Below, piece by piece: positions 49,778-58,336 of a stretch of 64,000 nucleotides of DNA. Where the stretch lies: the NCBI GenBank assembly GCA_902788315.1, contig CADAJS010000018.1, positions 1-64,000 on the forward strand. The letters run 5' to 3'. Under the pieces are notes generated by a model, which made no database searches, had not been told where the DNA came from, and worked only from the letters and a program-made list of their open reading frames with translations. Each line of letters starts with the position of its first letter. Positions within the stretch are counted from its first letter, which is position 1. The translations under genes and the position numbers were made by a program. The DNA is from an uncultured Bacteroidales bacterium. GTDB lineage: Bacteria > Bacteroidota > Bacteroidia > Bacteroidales > Bacteroidaceae.

Positions 49778-51340
49778 ATGACAGAGAGAAAAGTAAGGGT
49801 GCGTTTCGCGCCAAGTCCGACGGGACCGCTGCATATTGGCGGTGTGCGCACGGCACTGTACAACTATCTGTTCGCCCGCCAGCATGGGGGCGACCTGGTG
49901 TTCCGCATCGAGGACACAGACTCTGCGCGCTTCGTGCCGGGAGCCGAGGAATATATCATCGAAGCCTTCCGCTGGCTGGGTATCCAGTTTGACGAGGGCG
50001 TGAGCTTCGGAGGCAATTACGGCCCCTACCGCCAGAGTGAGCGCCGCGAGATATACAAGCAATACGTCCGGCAGCTGGTAGATGCCGGTCGTGCCTATTA
50101 CGCCTTCGACACTCCCGAGGAGCTGGAGGCCAAGCGCCGCGAGGTAGAGAACTTCCAGTACGATGCCTCGACCCGCATGCAGATGCGCAACTCGCTCACC
50201 CTCTCGGCCGACAAGGTGCAGCGCATGATAGACGGCGGGGAGCAGTACGTCGTGCGCTTCCTCATCCAGCCTGGACGCGAGGTGCTGGTGGACGACCTGA
50301 TTCGAGGCGAGGTGCGCATCAACTCGAGCATCCTGGACGACAAGGTGCTCTATAAGAGTGCCGACCAGCTGCCCACTTATCATTTGGCCAACATCGTGGA
50401 CGATCACCTCATGGAGATATCCCATGTCATCCGCGGCGAGGAATGGCTCCCCTCTGCACCGCTCCACGTCCTGCTCTACGAGGCATTCGGCTGGCAGGAC
50501 ACGATGCCCCGCTTTGCCCATCTGCCTCTGCTGCTCAAGCCTGTAGGCAACGGCAAGCTGAGCAAACGCGATGGAGACAAGTTGGGATTCCCCGTCTTCC
50601 CCCTCGAATGGCACGACCCGCGGACGGGCGAGGTGAGCAGCGGCTATCGGGAGAAGGGCTATCTGCCCCAGGCCGTGGTGAACTTCCTGGCCCTGCTGGG
50701 CTGGAATCCCGGCAACGACCACAGCGAGATTCTCTCTATGGACGAGCTGGTGCAGCTCTTCGACCTGGAGAAATGTTCGCGCAACGGAGCCCGCTTCGAC
50801 TATGTGAAGGCGGCGTGGTTCAATCATCAGTACCTCATCCAGCAGCCCGACGAAGCCTGGGTACCCTCGTTCGACCGCCTGCTGCGCGAGCAGGGCATCG
50901 AGACTACGCCCGAGCGGGAAGCCGAGGTGGTGAGGATGATGAAGCTCAAGGTGGTCGAATACACAGACGGCGAGGGAAACCGTAAGAAGCGCAACATCAG
51001 TTTCGTCTCTGACCTCTGGCCGCTCACCCGCTTCTTCTTCGTGGCGCCGGAGAGCTTTGACCCTGAGGACAAGTTCATCCGCAAAAACTGGAAGGAACAG
51101 ACAGCCGGCGAGATGCAGCAGTTTGCCGACAAGCTGCAGTCCGTTGCCGACTTTACGGTGGAAGGCCTGCGGGCCGTCATCGACCCTTGGGTGGAGGAGA
51201 GCGGTTTGCGCCCCTGGAACGCATGGCGCATCTGTCTCGTGGGTGCCGGGCAAGGCCCCGATATGTACGAACTGGCTGCCTTCCTGGGGCGCGAGGAGAC
51301 CCTCGCCCGCATGCAGTTTGCCATTAAAACCCTCGGCTGA
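49778..51340 (+). CDS. gltX: Glutamyl-tRNA synthetase
   Basis: 520 residues from [20 protein letters not shown] at 49778; the ATG at 49742 lies before the promoter box. Class I synthetase with the HIGH-type motif PLHIGG and KMSKS-type KLSKRDGDK. It charges tRNA-Glu with glutamate in the cytoplasm. [18 protein letters not shown] and [17 protein letters not shown] [20 protein letters not shown] are family-typical. It overlaps waaA by one base (TGATG), so the two are translated together. Confidence 0.96.
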   Translation: MTERKVRVRFAPSPTGPLHIGGVRTALYNYLFARQHGGDLVFRIEDTDSARFVPGAEEYIIEAFRWLGIQFDEGVSFGGNYGPYRQSERREIYKQYVRQLVDAGRAYYAFDTPEELEAKRREVENFQYDASTRMQMRNSLTLSADKVQRMIDGGEQYVVRFLIQPGREVLVDDLIRGEVRINSSILDDKVLYKSADQLPTYHLANIVDDHLMEISHVIRGEEWLPSAPLHVLLYEAFGWQDTMPRFAHLPLLLKPVGNGKLSKRDGDKLGFPVFPLEWHDPRTGEVSSGYREKGYLPQAVVNFLALLGWNPGNDHSEILSMDELVQLFDLEKCSRNGARFDYVKAAWFNHQYLIQQPDEAWVPSFDRLLREQGIETTPEREAEVVRMMKLKVVEYTDGEGNRKKRNISFVSDLWPLTRFFFVAPESFDPEDKFIRKNWKEQTAGEMQQFADKLQSVADFTVEGLRAVIDPWVEESGLRPWNAWRICLVGAGQGPDMYELAAFLGREETLARMQFAIKTLG

Positions 51341-52566
51341 TGCTCTACGCACTTGCTATTTTCCTATACAAGATGGCCGTGCTCCTGGTCTCACCATTCC
51401 ATCGCAAGGCGCGGCTCATCGTCCAGGGTCATCGGAATACGTTCAGAATACTGCGCGAGCAGGTGGAGCCCGGAGCCCGATATGTCTGGTTCCACGCCGC
51501 CTCGCTCGGCGAGTTTGAGCAGGGACGGCCCCTCATGGAACGTTTCCGCAGCCAGCATCCCGAGTATAAGATTCTGCTCACATTCTTCTCCCCCTCGGGC
51601 TACGAGGTGAGGAAGAACTATTCCGGAGCCGACATCATCTGCTACCTGCCCTTCGATACGCCGCGCAACGTCGTACGCTTCTTCCGTCATGTGAAGCCCG
51701 AGATGGCCTTCTTCATCAAGTATGAGTTCTGGATGAACTATATCCTGGGCTGCAAGTACCATCACATCCCCTTCTACAGCGTGAGCAGCATCTTCCGCCA
51801 GAACAAGGTATTCTTCCGCTGGTATGGCTGGAACTATGCCCAGGTGCTGAAGTTCGTGTCCCACTTCTTCGTGCAGGACGAGGAGTCGGCACGCCTGCTG
51901 GCCACTCGCGGCATCCGCGACAACGTCACGGTGGTGGGCGACACGCGTTTCGACCGTGTGCTCGACATCTGCCGTCAGGCACGCCCCCTTCCGCTGGTGG
52001 AGCGCTTTGCCGCCGGAGTGCCCCTCGTCCTGGTGGCCGGGAGCAGCTGGGCACCCGACGAGGACATCATCATTCCCTACTTCAATTCCCACCCTGGTAT
52101 GAAGCTCGTCTTGGCTCCGCATGTCATCGGAGAGGACCATCTGCGTCAAATCGAAGGTAAGCTGCGACGCCCCTGCCTGCGCTATTCGCAGGCCACCGAG
52201 GAGAATGTCTCCCAGGCCGACTGCCTGATTGTCGATTGCTTCGGGCTGCTGAGCAGCATCTATCGCTACGGACATTTTGCCTATGTGGGCGGTGGCTTCG
52301 GCGCAGGCATCCACAATGTGCCCGAGGCAGCCGTTTATGGCATCCCCGTGCTCTTCGGGCCGAACAACAAGGGCTTCCGTGAGGCACAGGACATGCTACG
52401 CATGGGCGGATGCTTCGAGATTACGGGTCAGACGCTCTTCAACGCCGTGGTGGACCGCATCACGGCCGACGACCCCCTGCGCCGAGCCCGCGGAGCCACC
52501 AACAAGGCATACATCGAATCCAACGCCGGCGCTGCCGACGAGATATTCCGTGTGCTGGGGCTGTAG
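51340..52566 (+). CDS. waaA: 3-deoxy-D-manno-octulosonic acid (Kdo) transferase
   Basis: 408 residues of the GT30 family. An N-terminal membrane-associated helix ([20 protein letters not shown]) is followed by WFHAASLGEFEQGRPLMERF, ILLTFFSPSGYEVRKNY, IKYEFWMNYI and the C-terminal LFGPNNKGFREAQDML with GGGFGAGIHNVPEAAVYGIP (nucleotide-sugar region). It adds Kdo from CMP-Kdo to the lipid A precursor at the inner membrane, as expected for a Gram-negative envelope. Coupled to gltX by a one-base overlap. REP-like palindromes follow its stop. Confidence 0.94.
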   Translation: MLYALAIFLYKMAVLLVSPFHRKARLIVQGHRNTFRILREQVEPGARYVWFHAASLGEFEQGRPLMERFRSQHPEYKILLTFFSPSGYEVRKNYSGADIICYLPFDTPRNVVRFFRHVKPEMAFFIKYEFWMNYILGCKYHHIPFYSVSSIFRQNKVFFRWYGWNYAQVLKFVSHFFVQDEESARLLATRGIRDNVTVVGDTRFDRVLDICRQARPLPLVERFAAGVPLVLVAGSSWAPDEDIIIPYFNSHPGMKLVLAPHVIGEDHLRQIEGKLRRPCLRYSQATEENVSQADCLIVDCFGLLSSIYRYGHFAYVGGGFGAGIHNVPEAAVYGIPVLFGPNNKGFREAQDMLRMGGCFEITGQTLFNAVVDRITADDPLRRARGATNKAYIESNAGAADEIFRVLGL

Positions 52567-52612
52567 AGCCTCCGGCACGCGGAAAGTTTTTCCACAATAC
52601 GCCTCACCCTGT

Positions 52613-52674
52613 TTTCCCACGTGTGGGAAAGTTCCACGCAACACGTTGTATCCGTCTTTCCCACGTGTGGGAAA
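52613..52674. repeat. REP-like palindromes with TTTCCC stems, 44-bp spacing
   Basis: TTTCCCACGTGTGGGAAA at 52613-52630 and again at 52657-52674, exactly 44 bp (two 22-bp periods) apart. The linker begins GTTCCACGCAACACG, like the linker at 36461 and the flank at 32 and 36374. The pair lies between the converging waaA and M28 peptidase genes. Confidence 0.9.
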
Positions 52675-52721
52675 ACCGGCGGTGCCTGCTGCGCGGGGAC
52701 GGGCTATGTCATACCCCACGG

Positions 52722-53981
52722 CTAATAGCGTTCCACGAAGTCGCGAACCAGGCGGAACACCGGCTCGTAGCTGTCGGTGACGGCGTGCTGCCAGTCGTCA
52801 AAGATGGTGTGGTAATACTGGAAGGCATCGCCGCTCTCATTCTCCAAGAAGATGCACGGCACGTGGCGCTGGGCAAAGGGATAGTGGTCGCTGTTGGCGG
52901 CAAGGTCGCCCCGACGAAGCGCCTTGAAGTAATGCTTCTCGCTGTTTATCTGCTCAAAGAGAGCCAGGCCTGCCGCTCCTTCATCGCTCACCTCGCAGTA
53001 CTGCATGGGGTTGTTGTCGCCAATCATGTCGATATTAAAAAGGTACCGGATCTGCCGGAGCGGCACGATGGGGTGCTCCACAAAGTACGTGGAACCGCGC
53101 AGATTGGCGTCCTCGCCCGAGAAGGCGAGGAAATACATGTCGAAGGGCGGACGGTGCTGGGCATAGTAGGCCGCCAATGTGACGAGTGCAGCCGTGCCCG
53201 AGGCATTGTCATTCGCCCCGGCATAGAATACCCGGCGACCCAGATTGCCCACGTGGTCATAGTGGGCGGTGAAGACATAGCAGCTGTCATGCCGCTCCCC
53301 GGCAATCTTTGCGATGACATTGAAGCACTCGTAGTCCTTCAGGAAGCGCGCATCGACATTGAGGCGGACGCGCCTGACACCCTCGATGGCCTCTGGCGTC
53401 ACCCACACGATAGGCTTATCGACCACCCGGTGTGCATAGGCCTTGAAGAATTTGATAGGCGACGGCCATAGGTAGATGAGGCCGGCGTTGGGGCACTCGC
53501 CCTCCTTCTGCAGGCGGGAGAAGACATCGCGATGGCGGTAGGTGAACCAGAAGTCGCATGCCACCAGACAGCCCTGGTTCTCAGGCTTTGCCAGGTCGGC
53601 GAGCATGCGCTCGCCGTCGAAGTGGAGCGTATCGACATGATAGACGGGAAACTCTCCCCGCACGCCCGGCGAGTATTCTCTCATCGAGAAGTCCACGCCT
53701 GGACGCAGCTTCTTCCCGTCGGCCACCATCTCCATCTTCCCGGCAAACGTCTGTACGTCCAGCGTGAAGGGCTGGCGCGTCACCTCGTCCGCTCCGGCCC
53801 GGGCATATTCCTTCTCGAGGAAGCGGCCGGCACGGTTGGCTCCTCCGCGTGCATAGCCGCGTCCTTGATAGCGTGCCGAACTCAGCTCCTTCACGATTCG
53901 CTTGTAGTGTGCCATGTCCTGTGCGTTCACCTGCAGGCTCACCAGGGCCAGCAGGACAATCAGCAGTCTTATCCGTCTCAT
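52722..53981 (-). CDS. Secreted M28 family zinc aminopeptidase
   Basis: 419 residues from MRRIRLLIVLLALVSLQVNA (signal peptide) at 53981; the frame extends to 54158 but passes through the promoter. Two-zinc M28 motifs are present in order: YVFTAHYDHVG (His, Asp), GANDNASGTAAL (bridging Asp), AFSGEDANLRGS (catalytic and ligand Glu), NIDMIGDN (Asp) and YHTIFDDW (His). A protease-associated-like insert occupies about 100-200. It probably removes N-terminal residues from peptides outside the cytoplasm. Confidence 0.92.
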   Translation of the reverse strand: MRRIRLLIVLLALVSLQVNAQDMAHYKRIVKELSSARYQGRGYARGGANRAGRFLEKEYARAGADEVTRQPFTLDVQTFAGKMEMVADGKKLRPGVDFSMREYSPGVRGEFPVYHVDTLHFDGERMLADLAKPENQGCLVACDFWFTYRHRDVFSRLQKEGECPNAGLIYLWPSPIKFFKAYAHRVVDKPIVWVTPEAIEGVRRVRLNVDARFLKDYECFNVIAKIAGERHDSCYVFTAHYDHVGNLGRRVFYAGANDNASGTAALVTLAAYYAQHRPPFDMYFLAFSGEDANLRGSTYFVEHPIVPLRQIRYLFNIDMIGDNNPMQYCEVSDEGAAGLALFEQINSEKHYFKALRRGDLAANSDHYPFAQRHVPCIFLENESGDAFQYYHTIFDDWQHAVTDSYEPVFRLVRDFVERY

Positions 53982-54019
53982 AGTCCCTCTCTTTTCTGTG
54001 TTCTTTGTCTTTGTCGCTC

Positions 54020-54051
54020 CAAAGTTACGTTTATTATTCCATGTCTCCAAG
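54020..54051 (-). promoter_or_regulatory. Promoter of the M28 peptidase gene
   Basis: The minus strand has CTTG near 54051-54048 and, 20 nt later, TAACTTTG at 54027-54020 (full -7 match). It ends 38 nt before the start at 53981. Confidence 0.65.
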
Positions 54052-54167
54052 TCTTCCTCCATTTTTTCTCCTCTTCCCTTGCACCTCCGCCCCTTTATTC
54101 GTGTTCTTTCCCTGAGGGAAAAGGTGATTTCTTTATCGGACAGGCTTATGAATCGCAATTTTTTATG

Positions 54168-54175
54168 TATATTTG
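54168..54175 (+). promoter_or_regulatory. -7 element TATATTTG of the sialidase gene
   Basis: Full TAnnTTTG match 23 nt before the ATG at 54199. Only a weak CTTA-type -33 was seen about 20 nt upstream. Confidence 0.5.
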
Positions 54176-54198
54176 TAGTCGATTAACAACATTATGCT

Positions 54199-55842
54199 AT
54201 GACAAGGCGCTTTTTATCAATCGTTTTGGCTCTCTGCGCGTCGCTCGCGGCCGCGGCTGCCATCCGGACGCAGGTGATGCCGGCTTCCTATGCCACGGGC
54301 ATCGGAAATGAGGATGCCCCAATCCTCTATGTGATGATGGAGGTGGACGATCCCGCCGACGCGGGACAGCTCCAGGGGATTACCTTCAATCTCCAGGGCA
54401 CTACGACACTGAAGGACGTCCTCCGGGTGAGGTTCTATCAGACGGCGGACAACCTGGGCCTCCACCTGAAGGATGCACCCAAGACGCTGCTGGGCACCCA
54501 TCGCGTCAAGCGTAAGGATGCTGTCATCCGCATGGATTTCGCCGACGGCGCATGCCAGCTGCGCCCAGGGAAGAACTATTTCTGGCTCACAGCCGACGTA
54601 TCGCGACGCGCCCGCGAAGGTCATCTGATAAATGCCCAGATGCTCAACTACACGCTTGCCCGGGACCACTCGGAGCATGCCTTCAATATGAAAGCAATTG
54701 ACGGGCACCCCTTTACCGGCACGCAGATCTTCCTCTCGGAGTGCTTGCTGGCCGGACTCAATGACGACCAGTCGCGCTACTGGCGCATCCCTGCCGTCTG
54801 CGAGGGGCGCGACGGACGACTGATTGCCGTGATGGACAAGCGCTGGGGCAGCAATGCCGACCTGCCGAGCAATATCGACGTGGTCACCTGCTACAGCGAT
54901 GACAAGGGCCGCACGTGGAGCCCACGCCAGACCATCGCCGGTACGCCGGAACTGGGAGGAGACTATGGCCACGGCGACCCGGGAGTCCTCTACGACCGCC
55001 GCACCGGAGACATCATCGTCTGCGTGGTCTCTCATCGGGGCTTTCTGCCTTCTACGCCTGACGACCGCGCACTCATCAAACTCATCGTCAGCCACGACAA
55101 CGGCGAGACATGGGACGCTCCGCGCGACATCACCGACCAGCTCTACGGCACGGGCTGCCCCGACCCCGTACGTTCCCGCTGGTGGGGAGCTTTTGCGGCC
55201 TCGGGCGCTATGATGCAGACCCGCAGCGGGCGCATCATGTCGGTGCTCTGCGTCTGCGAGAAGGAGGAGGACGTCATTACCAACTATGTGATGTACTCGG
55301 ACGACGACGGGGAGACGTGGAAGGTGTGTCCCGACTGCATCTGTACCTCGGGCGACGAGTCGAAGATTGTGGAACTCTCCGACGGCCGCCTCTCCGTAAG
55401 TACCCGCCACCGTGGCGGCCGCTTCTTCAATACGGCCACCGTGGATGCTGCCGGGGATATCCATTTCGGCAAGCAGCAACTCTGCACAGACCTCACCGAG
55501 CCTGCCTGCAACGGCGACTACGTCCGCTATCCCTTTGCCCCTAAGGGAGAGCAGAGCCGCATGCTGCTGCACACCATCTGCCATCACCCCACCGACCGCC
55601 GCAACGTCACGGTTTTCCTCAGCGAGGACGAAGGGAAGACGTGGCTCGACACCTATCGCCCCATCTGCCCAGGCCGAGGTGGCTACTCGGCCCTCACCGT
55701 GCTCTCCGACGGCACCATCGGCTGCTTCTACGAGGAAGATGCTCCCGCCGAGACGGGCTACATCGGCTACAACCTCCGCTTCGTCCGCTTCTCGATGGAC
55801 TGGCTGCGGGGGAGCGAAGGGAAGTCGGGCGCAGGAAAATAG
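54199..55842 (+). CDS. GH33 exo-alpha-sialidase
   Basis: 547 residues with signal peptide MTRRFLSIVLALCASLAAAA. An N-terminal beta domain (about 20-170), as in Bacteroides sialidases, is followed by the six-bladed propeller: RIP motif SRYWRIPAVCEGRDGRLIAV (Arg-triad member), four Asp-box repeats (SDDKGRTW, SHDNGETW, SDDDGETW, SEDEGKTW) and the nucleophile region RGGYSALTVLSDGTIGCFYEED. It releases terminal sialic acid from host glycoproteins, outside the cytoplasm. No sialate transport or nan genes are in the window. A propeller protein gene follows after 87 bp. Confidence 0.93.
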   Translation: MTRRFLSIVLALCASLAAAAAIRTQVMPASYATGIGNEDAPILYVMMEVDDPADAGQLQGITFNLQGTTTLKDVLRVRFYQTADNLGLHLKDAPKTLLGTHRVKRKDAVIRMDFADGACQLRPGKNYFWLTADVSRRAREGHLINAQMLNYTLARDHSEHAFNMKAIDGHPFTGTQIFLSECLLAGLNDDQSRYWRIPAVCEGRDGRLIAVMDKRWGSNADLPSNIDVVTCYSDDKGRTWSPRQTIAGTPELGGDYGHGDPGVLYDRRTGDIIVCVVSHRGFLPSTPDDRALIKLIVSHDNGETWDAPRDITDQLYGTGCPDPVRSRWWGAFAASGAMMQTRSGRIMSVLCVCEKEEDVITNYVMYSDDDGETWKVCPDCICTSGDESKIVELSDGRLSVSTRHRGGRFFNTATVDAAGDIHFGKQQLCTDLTEPACNGDYVRYPFAPKGEQSRMLLHTICHHPTDRRNVTVFLSEDEGKTWLDTYRPICPGRGGYSALTVLSDGTIGCFYEEDAPAETGYIGYNLRFVRFSMDWLRGSEGKSGAGK

Positions 55843-55929
55843 CACTTCCGCGTTTATGACCTATATAGAAAGAGACAATCACAAACCATGTGGCCGTTCA
55901 GCCGCAGAAACACGTAACGGAAATACTAT

Positions 55930-56805
55930 ATGAAAAGAATTCTCATGCTTTCTGCCGCCCTCTGGGCAATCCACGGAGTGGCTCAAACGAACGTCTCCTT
56001 TGAGAAAATCTTCTTCGAGACGCACAGCCGGGAACAGAAGTATAACATTCAGGGAGCATCCATCGCTGGCAGCGAGCTCTTTCAGTTGCATGACGGGAAC
56101 AAGCCGATGGTCGTGTATGACATGACCGACGGGAACTTCCTGACCGAAATAAGCGTGGAGCCCCGGAAGACCTGGCATAACAATACCGCCTGTTTCTCAA
56201 ATACCTTTTACGAGAAAAGCGACTCCTATCCGCTTCTCTATGTCAGCGAGGAGAATATAAAGGAGCACAAGGCGGTGGTCTATCGAATCAATAAGACTCA
56301 GGGAGCGTCGATGACAGCCGAGATCGTGCAGACCCTCATCTTCCCCGAGCCTATCGAGATGGGGCTCTACTATCCGAACATCGCCGTGGACGACGAAGTC
56401 GGCTTCCTCTACCTGACAGGATTCAGCCGTGAGAGCTGGAACAAGAGCGAGCGGGGGAATGCCGTCCAGATACTGCGCTTCCGCCTCCCGTCGGTCAAGG
56501 AAGGTCCGGTCGTGAAATTCTGCACGAAGGACATCCTCAAGCGCTACTGTACCGACTTCAAACTGGCCACTCAGGGAGCAGCCATCCGCGTGGGCAGGCT
56601 CTATCAGGTCTTCGGCCTTCCGGGCAACACCTGTCTGACGTGTACTGATCTGGAAACGGGCGACGAAGTCTTCCGCTCTGAGCTGAACGGTATTCCGGGA
56701 GAACCCGAGGGGCTGGGCTTCTACGACGACCGCCTCATCGTTACCTGCAATGACGGCAACGTCTATCGCAGCGACCTTGTTGTAAAGGGAGACCAATCCA
56801 AATAA
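55930..56805 (+). CDS. Secreted propeller-like protein of unknown function
   Basis: 291 residues with signal peptide MKRILMLSAALWAIHGVAQT. It has strand-rich repeats (YNIQGASIAGSELFQLHD, PMVVYDMTDGNFLTEI, GFLYLTGFSRESW, EGLGFYDDRLIVTCNDGNVY), which suggest a beta-propeller of the kind found in NHL/six-bladed proteins. No catalytic motif was recognised. It is co-oriented with the sialidase, 87 bp downstream, and may share its transcript; a glycan-binding or accessory role is speculative. Confidence 0.75.
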   Translation: MKRILMLSAALWAIHGVAQTNVSFEKIFFETHSREQKYNIQGASIAGSELFQLHDGNKPMVVYDMTDGNFLTEISVEPRKTWHNNTACFSNTFYEKSDSYPLLYVSEENIKEHKAVVYRINKTQGASMTAEIVQTLIFPEPIEMGLYYPNIAVDDEVGFLYLTGFSRESWNKSERGNAVQILRFRLPSVKEGPVVKFCTKDILKRYCTDFKLATQGAAIRVGRLYQVFGLPGNTCLTCTDLETGDEVFRSELNGIPGEPEGLGFYDDRLIVTCNDGNVYRSDLVVKGDQSK

Positions 56806-56945
56806 GGTAAAGGAGAGCGGCGGAGCGGGCATATCACCCATGTGGCCAATCAGATAACAAGAAACGGATTCGGGAGACAGGCATTCAATCGTATTTATCC
56901 TGCCTGGAACTCGATGCCGAAGATCGCGCGCGTGACTTATATAAT

Positions 56946-57085
56946 ATAACTTAAGTTTCGGGTGTCTTAACTCGCCATTATTTCCCGTGACGTGTTCCTG
57001 TGGACTTTATCACGTGTGATAAACTCTTTTATCACGCGTGATAAACTATTTTATCATGTGTGATAAAGCTCCGTGCGGCACGCCA
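56946..57085. repeat. REP-like array, three 22-bp units, inverted copy of the left-edge element
   Basis: Units at 57006 (TTTATCAC-GT-GTGATAAA), 57028 (centre GC) and 57050 (one arm mismatch) are 22 bp apart, with 4-nt linkers CTCT and CTAT. The flank 56946-57005 is the reverse complement of 32-100 apart from an indel. On the other side GCTCCGTGCGGCACG runs into the rsmD coding sequence. Confidence 0.92.
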
Positions 57086-57570
57086 TAGCGGGGGTGGGCA
57101 GAGAAATCCTGCGTCTTTCCGTGCTCCAGCACAAAGAGGCCCTCGGGACGCAGAAGATCGTGGGAAAGTACTATGTCCGGCAGTTGCTCCAGCTCCTTCA
57201 ACATATAAGGAGGGTCGGCAAAAATAAAGTCGAACTGCTCGTGACAGCGTTCCAAGAAGCGGAACACATCGGCTCGCAGCGGTTCGGCTGCCTGGTCGTG
57301 CAGTTTATCGACAAAGGAGCGGATGAAGCTGTAGTGCAAGGGGTCTTTCTCCACCGAGACCACCCGTCGGCAACCGCGGCTCAGCAGTTCGAGCGTGATG
57401 CTCCCGGTACCCGAAAAGAGGTCGAGCGCCACGGGTTCCTCTTCAAAGTCGAGATAGCGACCCAGCACATTGAAAAGGTTCTCCTTGGCAAAGTCGGTGG
57501 TCGGCCGTGCCTTGAAGGTGCGTGGCACATCGAAGTGACGACCCTTGTATTTCCCAGTGATTACGCGCAT
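57046..57570 (-). CDS. rsmD: 16S rRNA (guanine966-N2)-methyltransferase, altered C-terminus
   Basis: 174 residues. Family motifs: MRVITGKYKGRHFDVPRTFKARPTTDFAKENLFNVL, AdoMet-binding ALDLFSGTGSITLELLSRG, VSVEKDP and catalytic ADPPY. It methylates G966 of 16S rRNA. The end ...FSAHPRYGVPHGALSHMIK is not the usual family ending (YGxVxFSxF-like): the last 11 or so codons and the stop TAG come from a REP-like palindrome array. Loss of the last strand could affect folding or the gene may tolerate it. It lies 37 bp after the DUF3822 gene, a conserved Bacteroidales pairing. Confidence 0.88.
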   Translation of the reverse strand: MRVITGKYKGRHFDVPRTFKARPTTDFAKENLFNVLGRYLDFEEEPVALDLFSGTGSITLELLSRGCRRVVSVEKDPLHYSFIRSFVDKLHDQAAEPLRADVFRFLERCHEQFDFIFADPPYMLKELEQLPDIVLSHDLLRPEGLFVLEHGKTQDFSAHPRYGVPHGALSHMIK

Positions 57571-57607
57571 AGTGTCGGTGGATAGTGCCTGTGACGATGA
57601 ATGGCAA

Positions 57608-58336
57608 TCAGAGTATTTCCTGGATGTACTGGCTCAGCCTTTCGTGCAGGCTGTCTGAGACCCCCTGCACGTGAAGCACATCGCGTGTGGCATCCAGTTC
57701 CAATGCCTTCCATACGGAGAGGATATAGTAGAGTTGGTCGGCCTCTTCCGTCGCCTCATAGGCACAGGCAAAGGGCGGTGTGCCTTTTCCTGCCATGCAG
57801 ATGCACATGCGTTCCCGCCCGATGTTGACGAAGAGATGGCGTGCCGAACCACGTATGCGCCGCACGGCCTCGCTGGCCTCCTCGAGGAGCCTGCCTTGCC
57901 AGCTGCGCAGCGTGGCCTCGGGGTATAGTCGCTGGACTGCCTGCACACAGCGGGCGTCGGCGGTGAAGAGAACGACTATTTCCTGAGCGGAAAGCAGCTC
58001 GTAGCGGATATCCTCGCTGCGTACCTCGGCTTGCGGGAAGCAGAGCCGATAGATGGACGGCACCTCGCTGCTGCGGAAGTCTTCGAGGGGCAGAAAGGTG
58101 CTCGGTGTGTCGGTGACTATCTCGACACAGGCATACCGATAGTCCATGATGCGAGGCCGGGTGAGCGCACGGTGGAGTTCCTGGGCGAGCATGCCTGGCG
58201 CTATACCATAGTGCTCCTCGGCCTGCAACGGGCTGTTGCCGCCAGACGGGTTGCTTACGGATAAAGAAAATCCATCTGCTGCGAGGCAGATGGACATTCT
58301 ATATGTGTGCAAGGAATTATTCCCAGTTGCCGGCAT
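57608..58336 (-). CDS. DUF3822 family protein
   Basis: About 242 residues; the start is uncertain. ATGs are possible at 58366, 58336 and 58297. The family core begins around HTYRMSICLAADGFSLSVSN, so a start upstream of 58297 is preferred, which makes the 5' end overlap the 3' end of the gene at 58317. DUF3822 proteins have an actin/HSP70-like pattern (LFVNIGRERMCICM here) but unknown function. They are regularly found next to rsmD in Bacteroidales, as here. A terminator-like hairpin (58271-58294) lies within the first codons. Confidence 0.8.
   Translation of the reverse strand: MPATGNNSLHTYRMSICLAADGFSLSVSNPSGGNSPLQAEEHYGIAPGMLAQELHRALTRPRIMDYRYACVEIVTDTPSTFLPLEDFRSSEVPSIYRLCFPQAEVRSEDIRYELLSAQEIVVLFTADARCVQAVQRLYPEATLRSWQGRLLEEASEAVRRIRGSARHLFVNIGRERMCICMAGKGTPPFACAYEATEEADQLYYILSVWKALELDATRDVLHVQGVSDSLHERLSQYIQEIL
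58271..58294 (-). terminator. Terminator-like hairpin inside the DUF3822 5' end
   Basis: TCCATCTGC and GCAGATGGA form a perfect 9-bp stem with a 6-nt loop. On the minus strand TTTTCTTTAT follows. It lies 22 nt after the stop of the 58317 gene but within the DUF3822 coding sequence, so it may partly terminate the upstream transcript. Confidence 0.65.

Noticed and set aside
54217..55845. 542-codon minus-strand frame opposite the sialidase
   Set aside because: Shadow frame; Asp boxes and RIP motif are on the plus strand.
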